64,000 bases of DNA from Cryptomeria japonica (taxonomy: Eukaryota; Streptophyta; Pinopsida; Cupressales; Cupressaceae): contig NC_081408.1 in assembly GCF_030272615.1 (NCBI RefSeq), forward strand, positions 310,350,383 to 310,414,382, read 5' to 3'. The notes beneath the pieces are model-generated. The model had not been told where the DNA came from. It saw only the letters and a list, made by a program, of their open reading frames with translations, and did no database searches. Position 1 is the stretch's first letter, and each line of letters opens with the position of its first letter. Made by a program: the position numbers and the translations under genes. Positions 1 through 11,053 of the stretch are shown piece by piece.

Positions 1-349
1 AATGGACTTGTATCTATTTCTGGCACTTTCAAATCTGGTTGGGATACTTATCTCGAGCTATTTATCAAGGCTTATCCAGAAATTTTCAAATTTCTTAAGC
101 TTCGGTAAGATATTTTTGGGATACTCATTGTACATTTTTGGATCTTTGAAATTCTTTTTGAATTATTTGTTGGCATTGATGTCAAAGGTGGAGTGATATA
201 GATGTGAAAAACAAATAGAAGGATTTGTATACATTAGGGAGAGTATGGAGTATTTTGCATTGATGAATATTCAGCTTAGGGAGAGCAGGCAGGATGAAAT
301 TGGTAGGATGGAATCAAGACTATTTTTCACACAAGTGTTGCCATCAATG

Positions 350-363
350 CCTAAGGGGGAGAT
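350..363 (+). other. Polypurine tract of Cop-1
   Basis: A purine run (AAGGGGGAGAT) lies directly before the LTR start TGTTGG at 364. It follows the phrase TTGCCATCAATGC, which also precedes the PPT of the neighbouring minus-strand copia element. This position is where plus-strand DNA synthesis is primed. Confidence 0.75.
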
Positions 364-1287
364 TGTTGGAAATTGACACTCAATTGGTTGTTTTCACTAT
401 GTTGTCATTGATGAAAATATGGCATCTTGTTCTGACTTCATGTTTTGGTTTACTGGTGTACCGGCAGGCACTTAGTTGACATAAACTTCACCTGCACTAA
501 CACCAATAGGATAGGAGGATTTCTTTGGTTACCAAAAATGTAGGCCGACATGATCTAGAATATGGTTATCAGTATTGGAGGCCGACATCTCTTGGATCCG
601 ACATCGACAATTGATTTTGATATTCATGTATTTATGTTATCTAACTGACATGTAATTTGATATTATATATATCTTTGTAAGAAGACATAAGACATGATAA
701 GTTATATAGGGTATATAGGTTAGTTTGATTAGATCATTTTAAAATAGGAATATTATAATAAATAAAAATATGTGGATGTGATATGATGTGAAATATATCA
801 AGAGATTATGTATGTGAGGATATTTATGTAAGGGTTATTTCGGTGAAGGGTTCAGGGTTTCAGACCGGAACAAACAGAGCTTAATCGAAACTATATTCTG
901 GCATAGAAGATTTTATCTTATCAGCTCACACACTTCTCTGAATTGTAGTCTGGATTTATATGTAGTCAGTGAGGATCCTTTTGTTATTGAGCTGTGTGCT
1001 CTAGGTTGTAAGCCTTCCTATAAGTGCAGGTCCCTTACATTTTGTAATATCTCTTCATATGGCCAGTGAATTGATATTGTGGGTCACAAATCCCATCATT
1101 CTTTTTCCTTTTTGAGGTTTTCTATGTATAATTTTGTGTGTTATGGTGCTCATTTATGTGATTGGATTATTATTATGTATATATCAATATACTAGTTGGT
1201 ATATGCATGCTTTAATAACGCTAAAATTTATCTAACCAGTAGAACACTGATTCACCCCCCCCTCCTCAGTGTTCTTGGATTCCAACA
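364..1287 (+). repeat. 3' LTR of Cop-1 (924 bp)
   Basis: The ends TGTTGG...CCAACA form a perfect 6-bp terminal inverted repeat, and the start abuts a PPT. Near its 3' end it has a C-rich block (1253-1264) inside a short inverted repeat built from AACACTGA and TCAGTGTT. The same kind of C-run inside a hairpin occurs near the 3' end of the other copia LTRs here. No ORF in it looks coding. Confidence 0.8.
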
Positions 1288-1299
1288 CAATATCCAATA

Positions 1300-1312
1300 A
1301 TCTTCCCCTTTA
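1300..1312 (-). other. Polypurine tract of Cop-2
   Basis: On the minus strand AAAGGGGAAGAT runs into the LTR start TATTGG. It is preceded by TTGCCATCAATGC, as in Cop-1. Confidence 0.7.
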
Positions 1313-1677
1313 GCATTGATGGCAACATATGAATTTGAAAAACAATCAATGCAAAGGAATAAATCAACACCAACAAAATCCCCCTAAGATTAGGCACATA
1401 AAGCTCCAAAGATAAGGGAGTTTTTCACATGCTTCTCTCCCCCTTTGACAACAATGCCAAAGACATAATACAAATTATGGTTCTCTCCCTTTTTAAAAGA
1501 TAGTATCTCCCCAAAACTCATCTTCTAAGAAGGACCATCACTCCCCCTTAGGATAAAATCACAATTGAACATCTAAATTACACACTGATTACTCCGGCTG
1601 AGTAGTAGCACCAACTCATCAACCTAGATAAAAATATAAAGCTCTGAAATCTACTCTATTGATGTAACTCCATACAT
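1313..1677. other. Untranslated spacer between Cop-2 pol and its PPT
   Basis: No coding signal. It holds a second purine-rich block on the minus strand (about 1433-1466) with the phrase TTGTCAAAGGGGGAGAG, which resembles a duplicate PPT. Confidence 0.6.
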
Positions 1678-3300
1678 CTAGTTTTCATCAGGAGGGGTAG
1701 AGACCCCTAACTTGTCTCTCAAATAGAAAAATGTATCTATAGGCAAAGGTTTAGTGAAAATATCTACAATCAGATCCTTTGTAGATACATATTCCAATTT
1801 TACTTCTTCATTACTGACTTTCTCCCTCAAGAAATGATACTTTATAGACACATGATTTTTTTTAGAATGTAGTACCAGATTCTTTGAACTATTAATAGCA
1901 CTTGAATTGTCACAATATATAACAGTAGGCTCATCATAAAGAAATCTAATATCCTTCATCATTTTCTTCATCCAAACTACCTAAGTACAATTACTAGTAG
2001 TAGCAATGTATTCAACTTCAATAGTAGATAGAAATACATCTTGTTTCTTAATAGACCATGAAATCAACTTCTTCCCAAAAAGAATGCTCCATTGGTAGTG
2101 CTCTTTCGGTCATCAACATCACCTACCTAATCAACATTAGTATAGGCACATAGCAGGAAATCATCATCATTCAGATACCATAAACCATAGTCAACAGTCC
2201 CCTTCAAGTATTTGAAAGTCCTCTTTATAGGAGTAACATGAGTCTCTTTAGGATTAGCTTGGAATCTGGCACAAAGACAATCAACATACATAACGTCCAT
2301 TCTAGTTTGAGTTAAGTATAACAATCCACCAACCATAGATCTATACAAAGTTTGATTAACTTTCTAAGATTCATCATTTTTAGTCAAGTTGCATCCAGTC
2401 AACATAGGAGTTCCAAAAGGCTTAGAATAAACTAATCCAAATTTCTTCAACAGTTCCTTCACATACTTAGATTGAGAAATGAAAATAACTTTACTAGTTT
2501 GAGTAATCTACAACCCTAGGAAGAATTTCATCTCACCTATCATAGACATCTTAAATTCCTTTTGCATATCATTAGCAAACTTCATACTCAAATCATCGTC
2601 TCCTCCAAAAATGATATCATCAACAAAGACGTCAACAATCAAAATGTTATCGTTCTCAACTTTAAATTATAAATTAATATTAGTAGTACCTTTACAGAAT
2701 CCCAACTTCAACAGATACTTATCCAATCTATCATACCATGCTCTAGGGGCTTGCTTTAGTTCATACAAAGATTTCTTTAACTGGCATAGCATATCTCCTT
2801 CATATGATAAATAAAATCCATCTAATTTCTCAATGCAGACTTCTTCCTTAAGATCACCATTCAAAAAGGCTGACTTAACATCCATCTTGTACACTTTGAA
2901 ATTATTGTAAGTAGCATATGCAAGCAAAAATATCATAGCTTCAATTATAGCTACATGAGAAAAAGTATCCTCATAATCAATACATTCCATCTATGAACAC
3001 CTTTTACATACTAACCTTGTTTTGTTTTTGACCACTTCATCAACTTCATTCAGTTTATACCAGAACATCCATTTAGTATCAATTACATTCTTGTCTTTAG
3101 GTCTCAAATCAAGGTCCCAAGTATTGTTCTTTTCAATTTGATTCAGCTCTTCTTCCATTTCTTTTATCCGATTTTCATATTTCCATGCTTCTACAACTTC
3201 TTTAGGCCCAATCTTTGAAATCAAGCATATCTCTTTAGCAATAATTATTCTCCTAGTCATCATATCTTTATTCTTAACACAAATAATCTATTTTTCTAAA
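1678..3300 (-). pseudogene. Cop-2 reverse transcriptase and RNase H (broken)
   Basis: This is the C-terminal half of copia pol, which copies the RNA genome into DNA. Minus-strand fragments in order are: the RT amino-terminal linker with KNNTWDL and KWMFWYKLNE (3263-2991), the RT core with YKMDVKSAFLNG and LKQAPRAWYDRL (2990-2667), the catalytic box FVDDIIFGG (about 2640-2612, aspartates intact), the connection YRSMVGGLLYLTQTR (2348-2127) and the RNase H end with VIYCDNSSAINSSKN and DIFTKPLP (1971-1678). The RNase H motif usually read as YTDADW is changed to YTNVD followed by a stop. Several stops and frameshifts separate the pieces, so no full product is possible. Family and order are certain; exact domain borders are approximate. 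Confidence 0.9.
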
Positions 3301-4440
3301 TGATTTAATCTTACATACCTTGGAGTCTTCTAATTGTTTTGATTGTAAATCTCTTTCACTTCTTCACCAGTAGCAGGAATATCTGGATTGAGTGTCTCTA
3401 CTAGATCATTCTACCTCAAGATCTCAGTTTGCATAGGCTTTAAAATAACATGATCATCATAATCATATTTGCATGCTCTGGTCTACTTTTGAAGACATTC
3501 ATCTACCTTCACATTTTGAATCTCAACTATCTTCTACAACCTCTTATTATAGCACTGATAGGCCTTGCTCTTAGTAGAATATCCCAAGAAGAGTCCTTCA
3601 TTACATCTTGCATCAAACTTTCCTATATACTCATCTCTCTTGATATAACATTTACTTCCAAAAACTCAAAAGTGTCTAACTATAGGAACATGACCTAGCC
3701 ATATCTCATAAGGAGTCTTACTGGAATCACCTTTAATATGTACCTAGTTGAATGTGTAAACAACAATACTAACATCTTATCTCCAAAAGGTCTATGAAAC
3801 ATCTCCTCCAATCAACATAGTCTTGGCAACATCCAAGCTAGTTCTATGAACTTCCTTTCAACAACTCCATTTTGCTGAGGGGTTCTAGGAGTAGATAATT
3901 ATCTTCTAATTCTATTACTTTCACAAAATGTATCAAACTCTCCAAATGTAAATTCTCCTCCTCTATTAGATCTTAGACACTTTAGCTTCAACCTTGTCTC
4001 AGTCTCCACTCTAGCTTTGAATATTTTGAATTTCTCCAACACTTATGATTTCTCCCTTAGAAAGGTAACTCACACCATCCTAGAGTAATCATCAATTAGC
4101 AACATGAAATATCTATCATCCTGCATGCTTCTCATTCTTGTAGGACCACATAAGTTAGTATGCACTAGATCTAACAATCCACTAGATGAATACAACTTAC
4201 TCTTAAATGATATTCTTGTTTTCTTTCCCATCTGACATTCTTTACATACCAGATTAGTAGGCTTCACAATTTTATGCAAATCTCTAATATCTTGAGCATA
4301 AATTATCCTTATCATGCAGTCAAAGTTAACATGACACATTCTCCTATGCCACAACCAACTTTCATCAATTTGGGCAATCAAGCAATTTTTCTCACCAACA
4401 TTCAAGTGAAAGATATTACCTTTAGTCTTAGTTCATTATG
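3301..4440 (-). pseudogene. Cop-2 integrase (broken, active-site changes)
   Basis: The integrase inserts the DNA copy into the host genome. The clearest block (4405-4070) has the GAG-pre-integrase zinc region, WLWHRRMCH and CKECQMGKK, then the start of the catalytic core. The first catalytic Asp, normally in the phrase HTDLCGP, reads Asn (HTNLCGP). The second, in the phrase RSDRGGEF, also reads Asn (about 3975-3952). The Glu in TPQQNGVVERK is kept. Both changes fit G-to-A mutation. Stops break the frame between 4070 and 3300. Confidence 0.85.
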
Positions 4441-4729
4441 CAATCTCTATACCGGAGGCATTCATGATCTTTCACTTACCATTCTTGAATTGTAAATCAT
4501 ATCCCTTGTCAATCATCTTTCCAACACTCAAAATATTATGTTTCAAGCCTTCAACATACAAGGCATTATCAATATTATTCTTACCATTGAAAGATATAGA
4601 ACCTCTACCACAAATCACACAATCTTTGTCATCTCTAAATCTCACTTTTCCACCATCATACCTTTCCATACTCACAAATTTACTTTTATCACCTATCATA
4701 TGATGTGAACAACCATTATCTATCACCCA
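4441..4729 (-). pseudogene. Cop-2 aspartic protease
   Basis: The protease would cut the gag-pol polyprotein. Visible on the minus strand are IDNGCSHHMIGD, in place of the usual DSGCS.HM box, then GRGSISFNG and LKHNILSVG, which are standard copia protease landmarks. The active-site DSG reads DNG, so it is probably dead. One open stretch (4726-4472) covers most of the domain. A stop separates it from gag. Confidence 0.8.
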
Positions 4730-5915
4730 TTATTCTTTCTCTTCAATCTTAGCAACCGAATATTTCTCCTCAACAATATAGCTTGTAGAATTCAATGATA
4801 CCGGATCATCTTCCTTGATAGCAATAAATACAAATTCATCTTCTGAATTCTCATTCTCTAATTCTTCATCTGTCACACCATCATCAACAACATAATAACA
4901 TATCTTCTTATATCTAAACTTATAGTTAGGCTTGTAGGGCTTATCATTCTTATCATGCTTCTCATATCTATCATACTTATTAGATTTATCATGTCTTTCA
5001 TGCTTATCATATCTAGACATTATCTCAAGGAACCTAGAAGCAAAGTGTCCTATCTTATTACAAAAGAAACATTTCAAAGGTACCTTTCCATCATACTTAC
5101 TATCTCCCTTAGGAAATCTTCGATCAATAAGAGCTTCAAACTCATCCAATTCTCTTTCTTGTTCTTCTATCTCTTTCTTTTCTCTTTCATATCTGAATAC
5201 CCAATATGAAATTTCTCTTGGATCATACTTCTGCTTCCTGGATATAGAGGCTCTAAATGCAATCTTAGATTTTCCATGTGATTCTCCAAATTCTCTCAAC
5301 TCAAATGCAACAAGCTTCTCAACCAACATGTCTCTAGTCACACAAGTCACATTCCAAATTTCATCAATATCAGCTACTTTATGTTTATAAGGAGCCAATA
5401 ATCCCAATACCTTAGCAACAATTTAATCTTCTTCAAGAGTTCCACTGACACATCTAATACTCATAACAATCTCATTCACCTTAGCTATAAATAATGTTAT
5501 GTTCTCATCTTCTCCCATGTTCAATGCTTCATACTTTCCTTTCAAACTCTGCAACTTAGCAACTTTAACTTACACATCTCCTTCATACATGGTCTCTAAC
5601 TTCTTCCAGATCACATGCACATTCTACAAACCCATCAAATTAGTCATCTCTAAATTGGTCAAGGCACATGAAAATGATTCCTTATGTCTAATGTTACATT
5701 CAACATCCTTGATCTTAGCAACAGTAATCAGTCCATTCTAAGGTACATTGTAGACGTTCTTTGTAATCTTCCAATACTCATCTCCAAGACATTTCAAATG
5801 AACTTCCATCTGGTCCTTCCAAATAGTATAATTTCTTCCATCAAATCTAGGACTCTCCTTCTTAAACACATGAGCTACCTCCCCAACTCTCCTCAAGTGG
5901 TCAAGCTTCTTCCAG
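4730..5915 (-). pseudogene. Cop-2 gag with altered zinc knuckle
   Basis: Gag forms the virus-like particle. The best open stretch (5407-4730, about 225 residues) has the gag C-terminal half: an acidic/basic linker, a zinc knuckle starting CFFCNKIGH, and a lysine, aspartate and histidine-rich low-complexity run (KHERHDKSNKYDRYEKHDKND). In the CX2CX4HX4C knuckle the last Cys is Phe. Sequence upstream to about 5915 continues gag in broken frames. The copia element further right (39.5 kb) has the same Cys-to-Phe change. Confidence 0.75.
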
Positions 5916-5922
5916 AGGATCT

Positions 5923-5935
5923 AGCTTTGATAGCA
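5923..5935 (-). other. Primer binding site of Cop-2
   Basis: On the minus strand TGCTATCAAAGCT lies just inside the 5' LTR. It matches the common plant copia PBS TGGTATCAGAGCT (initiator-Met tRNA 3' end) at 11 of 13 bases. Confidence 0.7.
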
Positions 5936-5940
5936 ATTTT

Positions 5941-7309
5941 TGGCAACAACAATGAAGGAAAACTGAGAGGGGGGTGAATCAATTTTCACCTAGTTGAATA
6001 AATTAAGGACAATCTCAAATTTGATCAATTTCAGCAAGAATAAAGATAAAGACAATGCTACCAACACACATAACACCAATATTTTTTATGTGGAAATCCC
6101 TGTTAAGGTAAAAACCATGGAGTGCGAACCTACCCATAATAAGATGACACTCTACAGTAGCATGTGTAAATATTACAATGGGGAATGCACATGCATTCAA
6201 GAACACTTCCTAGAGCTCATTGCTCAAAATAAGATGACCTAGAAGGCTCCAACACTCAAGGAAGGTTCACTACCTTACAATAATGATCACACTACAATCC
6301 ATATTACATGAACTGCAAATATAGCATCTGCTAATGCCTGATGATAGTTCTGGTTAAGCACATTTATCTAGTTCTAGTTAAGCACATTTATCTGCCTTGC
6401 AACAATCTCTGCTCAATAGACCATGTTGAAAGATAAATTTACTTATGCACACATACACCACTCTTTGATAATGCAGACACAAATTTGACACCCACTTTAC
6501 TTGACTATAACACCTATTTGTACAATTCATCAACCTTGGCTACAAGGTTGGCCAAAACCTCAACCTTTAATTATAAAATTATATCACATGATACATAAAT
6601 AAACCATTAGAATAATATAATGACATAGATGACATAGCATGGACATAAATAAAATCTCCAAACATGCATCACCACTGAAAATCTCACTAAGATCAATCGC
6701 AACACGTTACACCACCAAAAATATCTCATAACATGAAGAATATCACTGAATCAACAAAATCGCCATTACCACAAACAAGGATCAATATGGACCATAAAAA
6801 AAAAAAGGAAATAATCAAGAAAAACCAACAAGCACATTAGAACCATCCGTAATAGCTGCACCAACACCACTTATTCAAATCTTCATCGATCAACACACTA
6901 ACACTCAAGAACACTTAACAAAAGCATCTCAAACTAGAAAGATAACTTGCGGAGCACCAAATCATGAACCATTTGAAATGAAGATACACATGAACATCCA
7001 AAAAATTCTCCCCAATCCATAACCAAAGATATGATCATACTGGAGAACAATCAATCAAGTACTAGAATACTGCAACACTGAACATAGAAAGACTAAACTT
7101 CAAACTGGATCAAATGATATGATCAATTAAAATTCTGGATCATTGAAACCAATAAAGAATGAATTATTTCAGAATCCCAAATAGATAAACCAATCATTTC
7201 AACTCAATGCAAACACCGAATTACCAAAACAACTCTCTGCAACACTAAAACATAAGAATATGTTGACATCAATGACAACAACATATCCTAGCAGCAACAA
7301 TATCTAACA
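5941..7309 (-). repeat. 5' LTR of Cop-2 (1369 bp)
   Basis: Minus-strand LTR bounded by TGTTAGAT at 7309 and TTGCCA at 5941. The PBS lies immediately beyond its 3' end. A G-run (plus strand 5967-5974) marks the hairpin-type C-rich block seen in the other copia LTRs. The target duplication cannot be tested because the far end is off the window. Confidence 0.75.
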
Positions 7310-8999
7310 GCTTGTTTATATTAAACTTTGTTTAGAATTTCAAGGGATGGACTACCTAATAGTTGTATATTAGTTTTAGGTTTTTGTGATGGTATCCTTT
7401 TCTTTACAAGAGTTTGTGGTGAGTTGTAGTGTTGGTATCGTATCATGAATGCTCTCCATAACCCATATACTTTTTGAGAAGTTAATTCTTATTCATCCTT
7501 CATCCACAAGTAGAGTAATACACCACTCTCTATTTTAGTATTTTTATTTCCGACTCAATTTGTCCTACAAAACTTTGGTCTTCTTCTTTATTTATAGTGG
7601 GTGATTTTGAGATTGTGTACACGATTCTCAAATTATCTTCTTCATTTTAGCTGTAGGAAACCTCCTCTACAAAATTTATATCTTCTCCATCTCCTAAGGC
7701 AATATGTACTACCCTATTCTCATTTGAAAAGTAGATCTCCAACTTCCTTGAATCTACAATATTATTGGCATTTACAAACCATCTTAGGCCTAGTAGTGCC
7801 TTGAATTTGTTAAATGGTTTCTTCATCTCCACCACATTAGAATATTCTAGTTTTTAAGACTATACATGTTAACCTATACATTATTCCATGTTCCTAATGT
7901 CTCCATTTTTCACCCATTTTTATCCATCTACTAATCTCATATTAAATAGAGTTTTAACCACTTTGGTTGGCCAAGTCTTTCCCAAGTAGTTGTTGGAATG
8001 ATATTGATATGTACACCAAAATGCACAAAAACATATTTCACCTTAATGATTTTCAAATGTACATTGATCAATATAGGTTTATTCTTTCAACTTTGGTCTT
8101 CTATAATTGTGTTGATTTGTGATTGTTTTTTCCTATTCCAACATTTTCCTAATTGTTTAAACTTGACCAACAATTTCTATTGTTAAGAAAAGAAGGCTAA
8201 TAGTTTTATCATAAGTACTCTAAAAAAGCAAGATACATCTTCATTTATATATAGTATGATGGTTTGTTTATCATTGTTCACTATTTTGTCATGCTCTTGT
8301 TTGTCAAGATAGAATCCTCATTTATCTCTTCAACAATTTTTAAAATACCATGCAAACCTATACTCCAAAATCTCAACATTTTCAGCAAATTTAGTCAAAA
8401 GACATTATATCAAATAGTTTGTTAACATGCAAATAATACATTCAGATTTATAATTTTGTATCCTGCTTATGTATTTGAAGTGAAGTGTTTGAGGCTTGTG
8501 TATTTTCAAGATTGCAAGGTTATAATACTTCTTGAAAGGAATCATAAATGTACACATATAGGAATGTATTTTAGGGTGACAAGGTAATACCATATAATTT
8601 AATATGAAACAAAAATTTATGTAACAAAATTCGCAAGCATATCTGACTTGCCTTCTATGCCACAATAATAATATTCATTCGTTGGAATGTATACATGCAC
8701 CCTTGAGGAATAATACTTGACTGAAGATAGGAAGTATATTTAGCAGTCCTCAATAACGTTTAGATATATTGAATTATTTAGTGTTGAGAGAAGTCATGTC
8801 TACATATAGATTTGTCTAGTTTGCAATAACAACAAATTCCTAACTCTATCTAGTATGATATGATGGCACCCAATGATAGATAGGGGCTCACTCATTGAGT
8901 TAAAGATAGACACATAGGACAAAGGTCTCCACACCCAAGCAACCTTACTATTACTTCTTGTCAAGATTCAACCCGTCGACATAGGAATGACATAAATCA
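7310..8999. other. AT-rich stretch without a recognisable gene
   Basis: I see no conserved coding or structural element apart from the doubtful protease-like fragment listed separately. The right part (about 8.7-9.0 kb) could still belong to the 3' LTR of Tat-1, whose inner boundary I cannot fix. Confidence 0.5.
7647..7835 (-). pseudogene. Possible retroelement protease fragment (doubtful)
   Basis: A 62-residue open stretch reads LLGLRWFVNANNIVD followed by a region with paired hydrophobic residues. This faintly resembles the C-terminal half of Ty3/gypsy aspartic proteases (ILLG-W-L...a-iD). There is no DSG or DGG active site and the flanks show no gag or RT. It could equally be chance. Confidence 0.25.
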
Positions 9000-10239
9000 A
9001 ACACTAAGCTTACACATCTATGTTTAAAATTATTAAACTATTAGAATTGACTAACATGTTTTAGGCTTAATTTTTTGCTTAAAGTGTGCAGTCATACTAA
9101 GATTACACTGAAGAATTCTTAATATGTCATGGCTTAAAAGTGTTAAACACTCAGAGTTGACTAACATTTTCTAGGCTTAATATGTTGCTTGTTTCATGCT
9201 TAAAATCATTATAGAAATCATAGCCAATTAGACTTAAAGGAACAATCACAAAATTCCTTAACTAATCAAGCTAATTCTAAACATAAGTCAATAGAATGAA
9301 TGCATAAATGAAAAGAATTAAACAATTAAAAATCCATCATCTTGTATTATAGCTTCCATTATTCTTCTCCAAAATTGTGTGTGTGGGTGTCTCTTAGATA
9401 TTGCACTGGGATTCCTGCATAGATTAGACACAATAATTTCAAAGATCATGATTGTTGAAAAATGGACAATTGGTGTTTCTTTTATAGATTTTTGGGTGAG
9501 ATGGGGTGAGAAATAGAACTGGAATGCTGATTGATAGTTGACTGATTTTGATTATCTATTAACATGATAGATTGGAAAGATAACTCAGTGGATTGATTAG
9601 TCAACTAGATAGATTGGCTACTTAACTGAATTGATTGAAAGAAGACTGAATAGATTGATTAGTCAGAAAAAGGTGATTGAGAGTGAAAAGGGGAGATAGG
9701 AGGGTTAACTGAGTTAACTAATTAGTTAACTACCTTGATCAATTAGTAATGATTTTCAACATGTGCTGTAGGATTTTTAAATTGAAATTCAATTTCATTT
9801 TGAATTTGAATTTTGATTTTTGAATGATGAAATCAAAATGCACATTAACCTGAAATTTGATGAAATTCAAATTTGGAAATTCGGAATTTGATGAAATTAG
9901 TTGAAATTCCAATTTGGGGAATTGGAAGAATAAATAAATAAATTAAATAATTTAAATAAAATTATTTAATCATTAGAAATAGAATTAATTAAATAATAAG
10001 GATTATTTAATTAAGGAATAAATCATAATTAATTAAATAATTAGTACTTAATTAATATTTAAGAAAGGTTACATGATTAATTGATGAAAGAGATAACAAT
10101 TGAATAATTAGCAATCTTTGAAGGTGATGATTGAATTAGTTAGAATAATTAATTAGCTTAATTAAATAAATAAAGAATTATTTAACTAATAGGATGATTA
10201 ATTAGTACATGATTGGCACGACATTTTTAGGTGTCTACA
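9000..10239 (-). repeat. 3' LTR of Tat-1 (inner end uncertain)
   Basis: The minus-strand start TGTAGACACCTAAAAATGTC at 10,239 is nearly identical to the start of the Tat-2 LTRs (TGTAGACACCTAAAATTGTC). The U3 part (about 9770-10,200) is built of AAATAAAT/ATTTATTT-type steps, as in Tat-2. A TATA box lies at 9487-9479. The downstream end is not clear: a roughly 60-bp imperfect direct repeat (about 9011-9077 and 9129-9193, ending in the phrase TTAGGCTTAAT or its variant) lies near the expected end. I place the boundary at about 9.0 kb. Confidence 0.65.
9479..9487 (-). promoter_or_regulatory. TATA box of Tat-1 LTR
   Basis: Minus-strand CTATAAAAG, about 750 bp into the LTR, directly after the AT-palindromic U3 block. 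Tat-2 has TATATAAGG after its own AT block. Confidence 0.5.
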
Positions 10240-10283
10240 TTTACCTCTCTTTGATACAATGTAGAAATGACATTGTTTCAAAG
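10240..10283 (-). other. PPT and hairpin next to Tat-1 3' LTR
   Basis: On the minus strand CAAAGAGAGGTAAA runs into the LTR start. It overlaps an inverted repeat with 14-bp arms (10,249-10,262 and 10,270-10,283, one mismatch) and a 7-nt loop. Tat-2 has the same arrangement. Confidence 0.65.
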
Positions 10284-10518
10284 AAAATGAAAAAATTATG
10301 CTCGAGTATGCCTTGATGATTCTTTTGGGTGTAAAAATGCCCTCTCGAAAAATTGGTTGAAAAAATTCTAGAATGTCTGAGACCAATTTAACGATACCAT
10401 GGTAGTGAGCAATCGTGTCAAGTTTGATGCAATTTTGAGTCTTTTTGTCTGTCCTACAATTGCATTGAATTCTTGGGGGACTATGGTCATCTGAGTGGTA
10501 AAAACCCTAATTTTGAGC

Positions 10519-10527
10519 TATAAATAG
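10519..10527 (+). promoter_or_regulatory. TATA box of the antisense PMD gene in Tat-1
   Basis: TATAAATAG, 280 bp from the LTR edge and 99 bp before the ATG of the PMD gene, on the strand opposite to the retrotransposon. The corresponding box in Tat-2 lies 97 bp before its ATG, which supports real promoter function. Confidence 0.65.
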
Positions 10528-10695
10528 GAATTTTTTATTTTAATTTTCTCATTTGTATTGTTTTAAGTTCCTTGAGTTTCCTTTGATTTTCTTGCTTTCC
10601 TATGTCCTTTGAGCATCATGACCAGTCATAGAGAATGATTACACCTATCAAATCAAGTTTCTTCATACCAAAGACCACCTGGGATTGGAGGCATG

Positions 10696-11053
10696 GTACG
10701 CTTTATGAAAATTTTGCTTATTTTTCTTGATTTTTGCCAAATTTAAAAAAAACATCTCAAAGCAAAATTATTTAACTCATGCGCATTCGCCTCTCGATTT
10801 GACACATTTGCCTTAAACTGTTCTGATTTGATTTTAGTAATGCACATTCACATCTGTGTTACGCATTGGCTTCTAGTAATGCATTCAATGTTACCATTGT
10901 GCATTCACATTGATTAATTCACAATTGTTGTAAATGCTACGCATTCAATGCTACTGATTCACATTTGATTTAAATGATCAATTTTTGAATATGTATAATT
11001 TGAAATTTGTTGCGCAAATATTTTAACTGATTTTTTTCTCATTTTGATTGTAG
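10696..11053 (+). other. Intron of the Tat-1 PMD gene with short tandem repeats
   Basis: GTACGC...TTTGATTGTAG. Codons on both sides are in phase 0, giving one continuous frame apart from point stops. Between about 10,790 and 10,970 it holds roughly six imperfect copies of a 15-30 bp unit around the core GCATTC(A/G)C. Confidence 0.65.

Larger units (their letters stand above)
1..1287 (+). mobile_element. Cop-1: 3' end of a Ty1/copia LTR retrotransposon
   Basis: Only the 3' part of this element lies in the window: a short internal stretch (1-349), a polypurine tract and one complete LTR. The LTR starts TGTTGG and ends CCAACA. It sits inside the 3' LTR of the next element, only 12 bp from that LTR's end, so it is the younger of the two. 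The expected 5-bp target duplication is CAATA (1288-1292); its partner is off the left edge and cannot be checked. Positions 1-349 show no conserved pol motif and look like the spacer downstream of RNase H. The copia assignment rests on the PPT and LTR style shared with the two copia elements in the window that do have pol. Confidence 0.75.
1288..7309 (-). mobile_element. Cop-2: degraded Ty1/copia element
   Basis: Read on the minus strand the order is 5' LTR (7309-5941), primer binding site (5935-5923), gag, protease, integrase, RT, RNase H, PPT (1312-1300) and the first 12 bp of the 3' LTR (1299-1288). That order (integrase before RT) defines Ty1/copia. The rest of the 3' LTR is off the left edge because Cop-1 inserted into it. 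The 3' LTR start (TATTGGATATTG) matches the 5' LTR start (TGTTAGATATTG) at 10 of 12 bases. Every coding domain carries stops or frameshifts, so the copy is inactive. Confidence 0.85.
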
